From the NCBI GenBank assembly GCA_023678885.1, contig CM043013.1, positions 24,150,791 to 24,214,790 on the forward strand: DNA of 64,000 bases, written 5' to 3'. Below the pieces are notes generated by a model, which was not told the DNA's origin, did not search any database, and was given only the letters and a program-made list of their open reading frames with translations. Shown here one piece after another: positions 22,014-33,600 of this stretch (position 1 is its first letter; every line of letters starts with the position of its first letter). The position numbers and the translations under genes were made by a program. Source of the DNA: Pogostemon cablin (taxonomy: Eukaryota > Streptophyta > Magnoliopsida > Lamiales > Lamiaceae).

Positions 22014-22365
22014 ACCTCATGCAAGATGCCAAGGTCGAACCAGTGATTGCAGAATTCCAGAAGTGCGGTTCGACCACGACGTTCTTGGTTCAACCTGTTT
22101 AACAGGTAGAACCTAGGTCGAACCGGTGATCTGAAACATACAGAAGGGTGGTTCGACCTGATGCATTTTGGTTTGACCTATTCCAGAAGGTCGAACCCAG
22201 GTCGAACCTGAAGAAAAATTTATCCAGAAGGGTGGTTCAACTTAAGCCGATATGGTTCGACCTGGTCAGCAGGTCGAACCCAAGCCGAACCGAAGGAGAA
22301 GGTGTTCAGAATGTTGATTCGACCTCTTCCACAGATCGAATCAAGGTCGAACCAAGCCAGGAAAG
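22014..22365. repeat. 3' GGTTCGACC/GGTCGAACC motif array
   Basis: Three to four units are built as in 19395-19920, with the spacer CCAGAAG(G)GTGGTTC repeated. A hairpin pair lies at about 22256-22279. This copy is outside any supported ORF. Confidence 0.92.
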
Positions 22366-22385
22366 TGTGTTCTTAATTCCGTCCT

Positions 22386-24440
22386 TCTATGATGCATGAG
22401 TTAGACTGTTAGATCTAAGTCCTACTTCACGTATGCACTTCCACTGCCTGTGAACAGTACACACAAAACGTGCGGGATATAATAATATACACGTGATGCA
22501 GAATGAGATGTTATAACACCAGTGAAAACACTACAAGAGGAACGTAGAGACTAAACTCTAACACGTTCGTCGACTCTCTACGTAGGAACTCTCTAATTTT
22601 CCACGTCACAGGAATGAAGTCTGACAGCTTTTATTTATAGACGTGAATCATGCTGCAGCCTTCTTCAAATGAGTGGTTCACTAGGAGATATAACAACCAC
22701 CCATGATCTGCAAATAACCAACCTACTACTTTGGATAGTTATCCTCAACTTCTAGAATCTTCTGGACTTCTAGAACTTTCCAAATTGCTATACAGGCTTG
22801 TGGGTCTCTTTCTACACGATCTTCATTCAACTGCCACAATCCTAAAAGTAACATCAAGCACAACACCACACGAACATGTTAGTGGATAAATTATAATTGG
22901 TGGAGAATTAGTGTGATTCCAGATATGATGACACTGGTCTCAACACTTCACATCAACAAATTAGATCAAGATTTTAATAAGAATTGGGTCATTTCAAGAG
23001 TACTACTTCAATTTAATCAAACCGAGCAACAGAACTTCAATTCACAAGTATACAAGTTAAGCTTAGGGAATATGCAAGCAAGTGTAACTTCCACAACTAC
23101 TATTTTCACTCTTACACTCAAAGAAATCTGTGGAAGATGTGTATACTCTCAAAATCAATTCAAATCTATGACATTACTATATGCTTTCCAAAAGTCTAAC
23201 TCTCCACCACTTGTATGTGTGTTGATCATTGAATCCAAAAGATCTTTAATGTGGTTGTAATGTATGCTCTTTGGTCTTGTGTAGGAAAATATCTATGAAA
23301 AGTAAACTCCAAATTAATAGAGAATTTATGTTAATTGATTATTTCGACTCTCATCCTCTTATTTTCTCTTTTCACCTCAAGAAAATATGTAATCTTTCAT
23401 CCGACACACTAGCGAACCATTTCTTTTTTCTTAGCATTATTAAGATTTTCTCTTTCTTTTTCTAGAACTCTCTTTTCTTTTTTCCAGTAGAGCTCTTTTT
23501 TTATACTTTTTCAAATCCAAGCATTATTCAATTTTATCTCACAACCTCCTTTTTTTTCAACTTTCCTCCCTCTTTTTTGCACCATCATCTCTCTCTTTCC
23601 AAACTCTCTTTTAAGCACAATTAAATCACTTCATTTCCATTAATCCTCCACTAATCAATAAGACTGTTAAATTATAAAAATGGATTAAATGTCTATATTT
23701 GTAGATTGCCAAAGAAATAAGGATAATTAAGCTCAAATGTGCAAACTACAACACGATGTAATTTGGTAGGATAGATTTTCCTAAGTGACTAGTCAAAACA
23801 AAGATGGACTTAAATCATTTCCAACAATCTTCATACACATGTAGCCTCAAGAAGACACAATAGCAAGTTCTAGAATGCATACAAAAAGAATGATACACAC
23901 AAGAAAGGAAAAACCATTTGAATTTTCTGATTTATAGGTTCAAAAGCTCACTCACCAGTTGTAGTGAAAGAAACATAAAACAAGCATAAACCATAACTCA
24001 ACAAGTACTCAAACAAAAATCAATCTCATCACAAGTTTCAACTAAACATTATAGCCTCAAATTTCTCACAATGAAGCACAAGAGAGCAAAAAGAGATTTT
24101 TTTCTCAGGAAAAGAAATAAAAACACGAAGAAAACAAAAACAACAAAAAGGAAAAAATATGTGCCAAAGAAAATAGTAAGGACTAAATATGCGCCAATGC
24201 AATATGCTCAATTAGGAGTTTATTGATGCAATTTTTATGATTCAAATCGTAGAAAAAGTCAAGTCGAGCGAATTTTCACGCCTCGATCGAATTTTGGGGC
24301 CAAGAAGGGCTTTAATCCTTTACTTCGCGCTCACAAAAGGCCTCCTTTAATTAAAAAATTAAATCTGTGGAGACCGGGAAACGATCCCGAGACCTCATGC
24401 ATGCATTAGGGCATCTCCAACCACAGGGCCAACCGCCAAC
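22386..24440. other. Unassigned repeat-derived DNA
   Basis: No gene is seen. A minus-strand TATA-like CTATAAATAAAAGC lies near 22629-22642. From about 23270 to 24060 the sequence resembles the 3' interior of the minus-strand gypsy elements (blocks such as CCTCAAGAAGACACAATAGC near 23844). The ORFs at 22913-23260 and 23271-23465 show no domain and poor composition. Confidence 0.4.
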
Positions 24441-25740
24441 TTGGTGATAAAACCGTACGGAATTCATATTAAACTCGGCTCCTGGATCCGATTTTTAAGC
24501 CCAAAAAGCCCATTTTCTCCATTTAAGTCCACGAACCAAAATGTTACCCTAATTCCTTTGAGCCTTCATACATATAAATATCCTCATTTGCATAATTTTG
24601 GGAGAGAATTCCCATTCCCCAATTTTTGGAGGCCACACCCATTCACACACACTCATCTCCATCCATCTTTCATTTCACCCACCCATTCCACTTGGTTTCT
24701 TCAAAATACATCCTTCATTTCATCTATTCACCAATCTAAGAAGGGAAAATCAACAAGAAGTGAAAAATTGAGCAAGTTGAAGGAAGAGTTGGCCAAGTTT
24801 GAAAGTGAGGCTTCTCAACCTTTAATTTGTGGTTTTCTTCATTATTTAGCTAAATTGGAGCAAGCCATAGATTATATTGATTTTGTAATAAATTGTAGTG
24901 GCTAGTCCTCATGTGAGGCTAGCCACATGATGGATTTAGACTATTCTAGATATGTAGGATTTTTAATGGTTTAATTGAATTGATTTTGGAATTTATCTCA
25001 TGATATATGATTACTTGATTCATATTATGAATTGTGTAGTTAAATTCTCTATCCGTAGTGTTAGGATGGCTATTCCAAAATATACATAGGGTTTTAATTG
25101 AATCATTTTATTATATGATCATGTATGTTAGTGTATGGAGAGGTAATCCATACCCTTCTTGTGCTTGGGGCATTTATGAGATAACACTTAGTTAACTGAT
25201 CTTAATTGGTTGTTAATTGAGTGAGAAGAACCAAACTTACGATCATAGTACCTTCTAAGGGAATTGAGAGTAAGAATCAATCTTAGGGGCTTGCAAACTT
25301 GTAAAAAGTTTAGAACCTAATTGCCTTGGCCATATAGATTAGAGGAACATATGTGATAGCTTCTATTCTATTTTTAATGATGTTTGCCATTAAAAACTTG
25401 CATGTCTAGGTAATGTCTTAATCTTGATTGTGGTTAAGCCTTGCATACTTCTTAGATTGCTCACCATCACCTATCATCCATCTCATATGTACATTTTCTA
25501 TCTTTAATTTCTTTCTTAGTTAATAGTTTATAGTGTAATTCAACCATCCTTTTATTGATTAGTCCTTCTAGAGTAAAACATTTCTCAAATACGGATATAT
25601 ACATTTTCTCCCTTAGGTTCAATATTATAAATTTTGCATTTGGTCACTTACGTGCTACACACGATAGAGTACGCTTACTCTAATCAATTTATACTAAAAT
25701 TGAGACTAAGTTCAGTTTGTTACCTTATTTTACACTACTC
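24440..25740 (+). repeat. Gypsy-type LTR, forward (family C)
   Basis: It shares blocks in order with the reverse LTRs at 37575-39287 and 26795-28614: a TATA-like CATATAAATA near 24568, the inverted repeat at 24900-24924, the 'GATCATAGTACCTTCTAAGGGAATTGAG' type region near 25240, GCCTTGGCCAT near 25324, and the GCTACACACGATAGAGTACG end near 25650. The exact ends are not resolved and no primer site follows, so it is a truncated or solo LTR. The open frame 24441-24905 inside it is not a supported gene. Confidence 0.65.
24900..24924. repeat. Conserved inverted repeat in LTR (GGCTAGTCCTCA..TGAGGCTAGCC)
   Basis: GGCTAG-T-CCTCA-TG-TGAGG-CTAGCC forms a near-perfect stem. Counterparts lie at the same place in LTRs at 27571-27597, 32642-32665, 38341-38365 and 41326-41349, although the flanking LTR sequence has diverged. 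Confidence 0.8.
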
Positions 25741-25900
25741 TTTTGCTCTTCAAGGCCATAATCATGGCTCCACGCCTTTGTCCCTACAAACACAACAGTA
25801 AAACGAAAAGCAAAATCAAAGCAACAAAATAAAAGAAAAAAAATGTACCTATCCTAACACTCAACAAAATCAAAAGTCACAAATACAACTAAATTCCACA

Positions 25901-25912
25901 GTAACGACGCCA
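25901..25912 (-). other. Degenerate Asp-tRNA primer site, minus strand
   Basis: On the minus strand TGGCGTCGTTAC follows the LTR end directly. It differs by few bases from TGGCGCCGTTGCC. It marks the LTR to its right as a 5' LTR of a minus-strand element whose interior (about 25745-25900) is cut short. Confidence 0.65.
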
Positions 25913-25918
25913 AAAACT

Positions 25919-26785
25919 TGATAGAGATTTTCTCACGTACGAAAAAGAGCATGTGTACTCTTGTCACGTGTAGCCACGAATGACCAAGTTTTATATCAAT
26001 ATTCTACGGGAGAAATAATCTAGAGTCTAAGCGATCTCGTGTTTATCATAATTTTATATAAATAAGTCATAATTGGATTTTGGTTGAACAAGTAATTTAA
26101 ATTCTAAACAAGTATAGCGATAAATAAGCAAGCAAGTAAAGATAAACTAAAGATGATTGATGAACCATGTTGACTAAAACTGAGACTAGCAACACTTGGG
26201 GTATGGAAATTCTAGAATAAATGCGTCAAACTTATATGTATCTTGGGCTAAGATTAAGGCCAATCACTAATTTTACCTAAACTCTCTCTCGAGATGCGTA
26301 AGATGTAGATCCTTACAAGGACCCCTAAAAAGCTTCTAGGATTGAGCCTTAAATAAACACCTCTCAATAGGTAATAGTATCCCACCAATTCCCTTATGAT
26401 GTACTAAGAATAGAATACTCTCCCTTTCTAGGTACTATATTGTATCTAAGTTTGGTTGCCTTCACTCGATCAACCGACCTCTCCATCTAACCAACCAAAT
26501 GTTCTACCAAAGGATTCTAAATCTAGAAGGATATCTCTATCTAATTTTAGATTAATGCACATGAGGTGTATGTCAAAATGATTCAATGAACTATCCTAAA
26601 TACATAATTGATTTCTCAATCTAATCACATGCATAAGACAATAAACCACACAAATCATCATAAACATCAAGATATTCAACGTCAATGGTAGAAAATCAAC
26701 AGCTCATTCAACACATATATTTAAATGCATAAATCTCAAAATTATCCTATGCTGCAGAGCTCGACTCGAGTAGCTGCCTGTTCTT
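25919..26785 (-). repeat. Truncated gypsy 5' LTR, minus strand (family B')
   Basis: It ends (minus sense) in ..CTATCA next to the primer site. Its other side breaks inside a CTCGAGTCGAGC motif at about 26760-26775, where another LTR has inserted. The AGAAAGGGAG-type block near 26420 matches the other gypsy LTRs. Confidence 0.65.
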
Positions 26786-26794
26786 AGTCACATT

Positions 26795-28614
26795 TCTAGT
26801 AAAATATTTTTAGAGTAAGACACTCTATCGTTGTTATACACGTATGACCAAGCAACAAAATTTATAAGTATGTCGTCCCAAGGGAAATGAAACCTAAGTT
26901 TGTATTCGAGTTATTCATCAATTTGTACTTTGTAAAGATGATATGTTTGAAGTTTTTGTATTCAAAACTATTGCTTACGATTCTACTCAATTAACTAGAA
27001 TTTAAATTATCAAAGTAAATGATCAATTAGAAAATGATTAAAGGAATGGATGTAGAATGCATTTGAGAAGAGAGCAAGGCTAATCATACTCATGGTTAAG
27101 ACTTGAGCTAGATATACAAAACCCTTGACGGTAATTTTCATTAACTTGTAGATTAAAAGCAATCATAATTTTATCCCTAGCCCTTATGGCCAAGGCAACT
27201 AGGTTCTCAACCCTTTTACAAGCCTAAATCTCCTAAGATTGGTCTTAATCTAAATTCCCTTAAGGTACTATGATCATAAGTTGGTTCTTTTCTCTCAATC
27301 TCTTAAGTGTCCCTCTATGAATGTTCCAAGCCTAAGGAGTGTATGGCTTACCTTCTCTTATACTAACATACATGCACAATTCAATATATGATTCAACTAA
27401 ACATCCACTCACAATATTGGAATGGCCATCCTAATACTATGAATAGAGAATTTAATTACACAAACATTGAAATGAAACATGATTGATAGATCATAAAAGA
27501 AAATCCACAAATCAATTCAAATCATTACTCAAGTTCTACATATTTAACTCTTCACCTCAACCATTCATATGATTAGCCCTACTATAGGACTAGCCACTAA
27601 ACATGGTGATTAATTCAATACAAAACATACTTTGCTCCATTTGAGCTAAATTGAGAAGAAATTCAACAAATGAAAAATGAAATTGCTTCCCTTGCATGGA
27701 GAATCCTTCCTCTTCTTCAATATATCAACTTCTTCACTCCTTTAAGCTTTTCTCTTCTCAAATGGTGGATGGATGAATGGAGTGATAGATTGATGAAGAT
27801 CAAGTTGAATGGATGGATGAATTGAAGGGTGGAAAAGATGGATCAGATGTAGTGTGTGAAATGGTGGTGAGAAAATGTGTGTGTTGATCTCTAAAGTAAC
27901 TGTCAAAATGAGGCTCTCCCTGTAATTTTCGCACCAATTGTGCATTTATACCCCTTAGGGACCTTCTAGAAGCTTCCAAAATTTTCCTAAATTTTCTTGC
28001 TTTTGACCTAACTCGAGCTACTGCCTGTCAAGTCAAGTTGCGTGGCTCTGTAAACTGGACGGTTTCTCGACCCTAGCTTGACTCGAGTTGCAAGTTGAGT
28101 TGGACCTTGCAACTCGAGTTAGCTCACTGGATGATTTTGGATGCTGCTCTGCCCCAGCTCGACTTGCTGCTTGACTTACCCTGATCCCAGCTCAACTCGA
28201 GTAAGATAACTCGAGCTCTCGCTTGTCTACTCGTGTTAGAAGCTTGACTTTCCTCAGCATCTAACTCGACTCGAGTTGTAAGTCGAGTTGGACATTGCAA
28301 CTCGAGTTGAGCTACTGGACATTTTCTGTCTTTGCTCGACCCTCAAATCGACTCGAGTTGCAAGTCGAGCAAGACCATGCAACTCGAGTTAGGTGTTTTT
28401 CGGCCCGTTTTAGCTCGTTTCAGCTCCCAACTCTATTTTGCTCTATTTTTTACCTGTTTTGCATATATTTAAGCTCATTTACACATTTTTATCAATCCAT
28501 ACCAAATCTCTCATGATTACATAAAACTTCACCAAAAATCACAGAAATACGGATAAAACATCCAAAAATTCACAAATAAAGACACTAAAATATAGGTGAA
28601 AATGACTACAATCA
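26795..28614 (-). repeat. Gypsy 3' LTR, minus strand (family B)
   Basis: It starts (minus sense) TGATTGTAGTCATTTTCACC right after a polypurine tract and ends near 26795, where the B' motif resumes. The TATA box GGGTATAAATGC is at about 27942-27953 and the conserved inverted repeat is at 27571-27597. The family-specific motif array lies at 28010-28400. Confidence 0.75.
28010..28400. repeat. AACTCGAGT / ACTCGAGTTGCAAGTCGAGTT motif array in LTR B
   Basis: CTCGAGT, TCGACTCGAG and the paired form ACTCGAGTTGCAAGTCGAGT recur many times in 390 bp, with short variable spacers. The array lies at the same LTR position as the GGTTCGACC array of the other family. Confidence 0.92.
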
Positions 28615-28628
28615 ACCCCCAAACTTAA
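28615..28628 (-). other. Polypurine tract, minus strand (element B)
   Basis: In minus sense TTAAGTTTGGGGGT is immediately followed by the LTR start TGATTG. Confidence 0.85.
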
Positions 28629-29181
28629 AGTATTGTTCGTCCTCGAACAATGAAAAATTATAAACAAGAGGAGAAATTTTCACCTAGGAAAACACCTAAC
28701 AAACATAAACCATAACACATCACGAGTAATATGGATTACAAAATTCACATTAAGTATCCATATCTCACCAAACTTATAACATGAAAAATTAACAAGTTCA
28801 ATCTTAAGAATGACAAAAGAGTAATCAAATCCCTTTCAATCCAAGCCTCTCATAGGATATAAAATTCACTCAACACTCTATAGAGTAGGTTTTTAACATC
28901 ACTCATCAACCAGTTAGAACCGACTCACCATAGGGTTGCTCATGGACTATGTTCACAAGCCACCCTAGTTTCAATAAGTGATCAAAAAGGTCTTTATCTT
29001 AGGATGTAATGTTTAGGCTTTTTGGTAGATTAGGAAATTTTGGATAATAGTGACTATTCAAGTGTAGATAATCAAAGAGATGATTCTTCTCTCCATCATT
29101 TTCACTTTCTCACTTCCTTCCTTTTTCAAATATTCATGAATACTAAACATCAACATATTATGGATTCATTGAGCTTCTTTT
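28629..29181 (-). mobile_element. 3' interior of minus-strand gypsy element B
   Basis: Non-coding. It is collinear with 33601-34150 of element A (CGTCCTCGAACAA / CGTCCTCGAGCAA, then GAGAAATTTTCACCTAGG-type blocks). It is cut at 29182 by a copia LTR. Confidence 0.75.
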
Positions 29182-30382
29182 TGTTGGATTGTATACTAAA
29201 AGTCTAGCTTTAGTATGAACAATGTCATAACAATATTTGAAATGAGAATCATTGATCAAATGATTGCATCTTATAATTTAATTTATATGCATGATGCAAT
29301 AGTCCATTTACTTTATACTGTAGATAATATGTTGTGCGACAACACGCAGAAGATCATATTATCAGTTTCCTTATAAAGTATAAACAGATGCTCACAACTG
29401 AGATAGACGGGGACTTTCTATCGGTATGGTTGTAGTGTGGTTTGGTATTAGCTTGTCTTGGCTATAGAATCACATTGGTGCACTTATGTATATTGAGTAG
29501 GATCGCCTGAGATCGTTCTTCTTATACTGACTATATAGTAGAATTTGATCTCTGTTATTATGGAAGTTCGTGCTCTTAATCCCTATACAATAACCTCGAC
29601 ACGTAGGGCAGTATGTATTTCTTTGATTCATCAATGGGTGAGATTTATAAGTATTAAATCAACAAACTCGGTGAGTTGGGAAGTAGTGTTGTATCTATGG
29701 TGTGCTGTTGATTGTAGAAGGAATCCATGTCCGTCATAGGTTGATGATGTCCCCTTGAGGAGCTCATAAGGTTTATCATGTAAATCTTGCAAGTGGATTA
29801 ATTTCCGGCATGATAATAAGGTTGAGTGGTACTACTCTCGGATGAGATATTAATTAATTTGAGTTGTCAGTAACTTAATTAATTAATGGACATTGTTTTT
29901 CTTAAACATGGGGAGACCATCGGGCTTATAATAAGAAGGAGCCCAGAACATAATTTTGGGATTGGATGGGTAGTGCAGTAATAATATTTTAGTGGACTAT
30001 ATTATTATTATTGGATTTAATTAAAAGCTTTGGGCTAAGCTTGGTTAATTAAATTCAATTGAGGCCCAGTCCAATTTCTCCTCCTGGTCCCTGCTGTAGC
30101 CCAATATATAAGTGAACTCAACTTCCTGAAACCCTAAGATAAATCCTGCGCCTCTTTTGGTGAGAGAAGGGAAAAGAAGCAGATTGACAGGTCCTGCAGA
30201 CTGTTGCCCACACAACAGCAGGATCACACTTGGGACATACAGTAGAAGATCAGAGGTAGTTCTCTGCAGTTCATCCTCTACACCAACCCAGAAGTACGGT
30301 AAACGATTTTATTGCTTCCGCTGTTATTGTTTGCCTTTATTCCTAACGAATCACGTTGAACCGCACGATCCAATTGCCAACA
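29182..30382 (+). repeat. Copia 5' LTR (third copy)
   Basis: From TGTTGGATTG to GCCAACA. The TATA region CAATATATAAG is at about 30102-30112. Confidence 0.93.
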
Positions 30383-30384
30383 AT

Positions 30385-30396
30385 TGGTATCAGAGC
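30385..30396 (+). other. Initiator-Met tRNA primer binding site (third copia copy)
   Basis: TGGTATCAGAGC lies 2 bp after the LTR. Confidence 0.95.
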
Positions 30397-30599
30397 GAGG
30401 TTTCGGGGTGAAACATGAGTCGTTAGGTGGGTTGTGATTATATGATTAATTATTTTAATCTGGAATAATCGCATGTTTGTAAACCCAGAATTATGTTATT
30501 GATTAATTTGATTATGTGATATAATCTGGAAATAATATCATGGGTTCTGTAATATTGTTATATGTGTGATTGTTTATTGTTTGTTCAATACTGGATACA

Positions 30600-31590
30600 T
30601 TACACACACATTGTTTATCACGATGCACACACTGCTCCATGGGTGTGCATCCGGCGGCGCGTGAATAGGAGAAGTCAGACGGCAGTGCGTGGTCTCTGGA
30701 AAACGACGGGAGCCCGACGGCCGGCTGAAGGCGCTGACTGGGTTGGCGTGAGCAGCTGATAGGGATCGTCAATGGCGATAGCATAAGGATGCATCCCTGG
30801 GGAGTCGCGACGATGGCTGGTAACTTGCAGCGGCGTCGGAGGTGACTCAGCAACGCTTCTGAGTGAGACTGTATCAGTCCCGATCGCGACCGCCATAGTT
30901 TCGAGCGAGCCAATTGCAGAATCCGGACGGGATGGCTGGAGGCTCCGGCCGTTTTCAGTGGGCGGATCCCAAACAAATCGACTGGACGATTCGATGCGAT
31001 TCACGGAGGAGTCGATCGATTGAGGGTCGGCTTCATCTCGGTCAATTCCATGACTGTCGTCGCTGCTTCGTGGGACAGCGCTGGGAGTCGGACCTGTAGC
31101 AGCGTCGGATCTGAAATGGCAGAGGGCTGAGTGTGACGGCGCGTGCAAGTTGGGTCTGATTTTGTTGCTGACGACATGCGCTGGAAGGCGGCTTGATACC
31201 GGTGGGCTGTGGACAAGTCCGCCACCAGCGGCTACAGCGCCTGGTAACAGCCGGTGCCTTCTGAAGCGAGTTGGAGCGATGGCGGCTAATGGATATGGCA
31301 CGACAGCATTGGACAGCAGCTTTATGGTACGGTGGATTGCTATTTGCGGCTGTAGTTTCCGGGCTCGATAAGGCGGCGGAATTCCGGTATGCTTGCGGGA
31401 GTTGTCGGTCTAGTAGGATGCCTACTGGAGACGGCTGGCAGCACGCGGTCGGTGGGCTGACGTCTCGGTCCCGTCGGTTGCTACTGGCGCGGCCGCCGGC
31501 AGCAGTGGCGGCTGGTGGCACCGGCTGCAGTTCGTTGGCGGAGTCAGGCTGGCAGGGACGGATGTAGGCGGCTGTCAAATAGGGCAGCAG
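30600..31590. other. GC-rich block in copia leader, origin unknown
   Basis: About 1 kb with clearly higher GC than everything around it, rich in GGCGGC, CGGCGG and GCTGG words. It sits between primer site and gag, where the sister copy has the AT-rich tandem array. Several overlapping open frames exist on both strands (30675-31301 and 31042-31593 minus, 31271-31567 plus), as expected by chance in GC-rich DNA. None shows a recognised domain, a clean start context or splice sites supporting it as a gene. It may be transduced host DNA or a divergent leader. Confidence 0.7.
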
Positions 31591-32000
31591 CATATGGGCT
31601 GCCCCTTTGGGCCTTGATTTTTATTGGTTTGGGCTGCCCCTTTGGGCCGGATATTACTTGTGTGGAAATGGGACAGAGGCTGCCTTATTGGGTTTGTTGC
31701 CTTGATGGCCCAATTCAGTAATATATATATATGGCTGCTCATTTATTTAATTTATTTTTGGGCTTTTGGGCCTAAATTTTAATTAAATGGTAATGGGCTG
31801 CTGGGCCAATATTAATCTTATTTTTAATTAATTATGGATAATGGGCCAAGCATGATTAATTAATTTTAATTAATGGATTTTTTGTGCTAGTGGGCTTGGT
31901 GGACTTAATTTAATTTTGGGCTAAGATTATGGGCCATGGATAATGGGCTTGATTAATTATTTAATCTGATGCTCATTTTGTGCTTATTTGTTTCTCTTGG
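31590..32000. repeat. GGGCC-rich leader with repeated GGGCTGCCCCTTTGGGCC
   Basis: GGGCTGCCCCTTTGGGCC occurs twice (about 31598 and 31632), followed by many TGGGCC/TGGGCT words separated by TTAATTAAT tracts. Non-coding leader of the third copia copy. Confidence 0.7.
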
Positions 32001-32553
32001 GCCCAAATTGATTGATCCACGAATTATGCAATTAATTAATGTTATATAACTGATTAATTGATTTAATTGTCAATTATTGTTGTATATGTAAAAGGCATGT
32101 TCTATGTGATTTATTTATTTAAATTGCTGTTAATAGAAACATGTCTAAGTTGTATATTTTATTCAGAAATATTATATGCATGTTAAAAACCCTCGGTAAT
32201 TAAATAACTAAGTGGGAGAGGGGATTAGTAATAAATTCCCGCGGCCTCCATTATTGGTTTGTTAGCGATGTGAATAGACTTGCGCGTCGGCATTAGAGCC
32301 TTCCTCCCCATCGGATGAGTTTATTCATGGATTGCTGGAACAGACTTCATTAAATAATTACGTTTGTAATGTGATGCATATGAACTTGCGCGTTGGCTTA
32401 GACCTTCCTCCCTATCGGATGAGTTTATATGCGGTTCACTGGTACAAACTTGTAATTGATGACTGTAGGAAGTTATCCGAGCGCGTGTGTACTTCTCCAT
32501 CTGTAAGGCACACAAGCTTGGGCCGCGGACTTTGGGTCAAATAATGGTGCACA

Positions 32554-33587
32554 TAAGCATTCATGATAGAAAATATTCATAACAATCATTTCATCAAACA
32601 TGTGGTGTGCAAAATCTACATAATTCCTATCCAATCACATTGCTAGCCTCACATGAGGACTAGCCACTACATATCATAGTAAAATCAATACAATCCATAT
32701 CATGCTCCAATTGAGCCAAATAATGAATAAAATAACAAAATAAAGGTAAGTTGGCTCCCCTTTGATGGTGAACTTCCTCCCCTTTGATCATGCTAAAATC
32801 TTCAACCAATGATGAATTCCTTTTCTTAGATTGGTGGATGGATGGATTAATGGATGGATTTAAGAAGATCAAGTGGATTGGATTGATGAAGTGAAGGGTG
32901 GAAGAGATGGAGATGAATGTACGTGATTTAGGTGTCTAGTGTGTGTGGAAACTGATCTCAAATGATTCCTCCCATAATTTGTGGTCAAAACATGTATTTA
33001 TACCCCTATGGAAGCTTCTAGAACAAGTGGATATCATAAAACTACCTTTTCCACCTACACGGGTCGTGTAGGTGCACACGGGGTGTGTAGGTGTATCGCG
33101 TGAAGCGCAGTCTCACCGTTTCGTGCATAACTTTCTCATCTGAACCTCGATTATAGTGATTCTTGCATTCACGCGATCCTCTCTTCCGTGGATTTCCAAC
33201 CATATATCACAAGTTTAGTTTTGAGCTCCACAAGAATACAAAAAATTACACAAGTTGGACTTGCATTTTTCAGTATTTTGCTTTGGCTCGTTCTTCCTCA
33301 TTTCAACTCCGAATTGAGCTCCGTTTTTTCTCACATCTTCTTTATCGTGTCTAGAATCCATTTTTACCTAAAAATCACACAAATTATACAAAATTACCCA
33401 TTCTATTAATATTCACAAATATAGCACAATTTAAGGCACTTAATCATGAAAATCACACATTTATCATTTCAAAGCGTAAATCTCCATATCTTCATATAAC
33501 ACCACCACATGATATACAAAATGAATAAAAACACGTAAAAATACATAATCAAAGAAACTAAAATCTAGGTGAAAATGACACCGATCA
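32554..33587 (-). repeat. Element A 3' LTR (truncated)
   Basis: In minus sense it starts TGATCGGTGTCATTTTCACC next to the polypurine tract. It has the TATA box GGTATAAATA at about 32996-33006, the inverted repeat at 32642-32665 and the motif ACACGGGTCGTGTAGGTG at about 33055-33090. It breaks off at 32554, about 680 bp short of the end present in the 5' copy. Confidence 0.88.
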
Positions 33588-33600
33588 ACCCCCCAAACTT
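33588..33600 (-). other. Element A polypurine tract
   Basis: In minus sense AAGTTTGGGGGGT precedes the LTR start TGATCGG directly. Confidence 0.88.

Larger units (their letters stand above)
16100..22400 (+). mobile_element. Ty3/gypsy element with gag and protease only (no pol, 3' LTR not found)
   Basis: The order is LTR, Asp-tRNA primer site, gag, motif array, aspartic protease, polypurine-like tract and 3' motif array. The protein continues past the protease to the PLPEHLTYAYLGDNEKDP segment, where related elements run into reverse transcriptase, but here it becomes an unrelated charged tail and stops at 21517. No RT, RNase H or integrase motif is present, and no matching 3' LTR is visible before 24400. 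It is either a non-autonomous gag-protease lineage, comparable to TR-GAG elements, or a deletion product. Confidence 0.75.
29182..32553 (+). mobile_element. Ty1/copia element, 5' part only (third copy)
   Basis: It has a complete 5' LTR, primer site and leader of the same family as 4486-12347. Bases about 32040-32550 match 7130-7620. The match stops at 32553, where a gypsy LTR begins in mid-sequence, so gag, pol and the 3' LTR are missing. Confidence 0.88.

Noticed and set aside
22913..23465. Two plus-strand ORFs (115 and 64 aa)
   Set aside because: No recognisable domain and low-complexity composition; the surrounding DNA is repeat-derived.
24441..24905. 154-aa plus-strand ORF
   Set aside because: Lies inside a gypsy-type LTR; only its end is similar to other LTR copies, which is treated as a finding and not as a gene.
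30675..31593. Long overlapping minus-strand ORFs (208 and 183 aa) in the GC-rich block
   Set aside because: Several frames on both strands are open at once, as expected in GC-rich DNA; no domain or splice evidence. Kept only as a compositional oddity.
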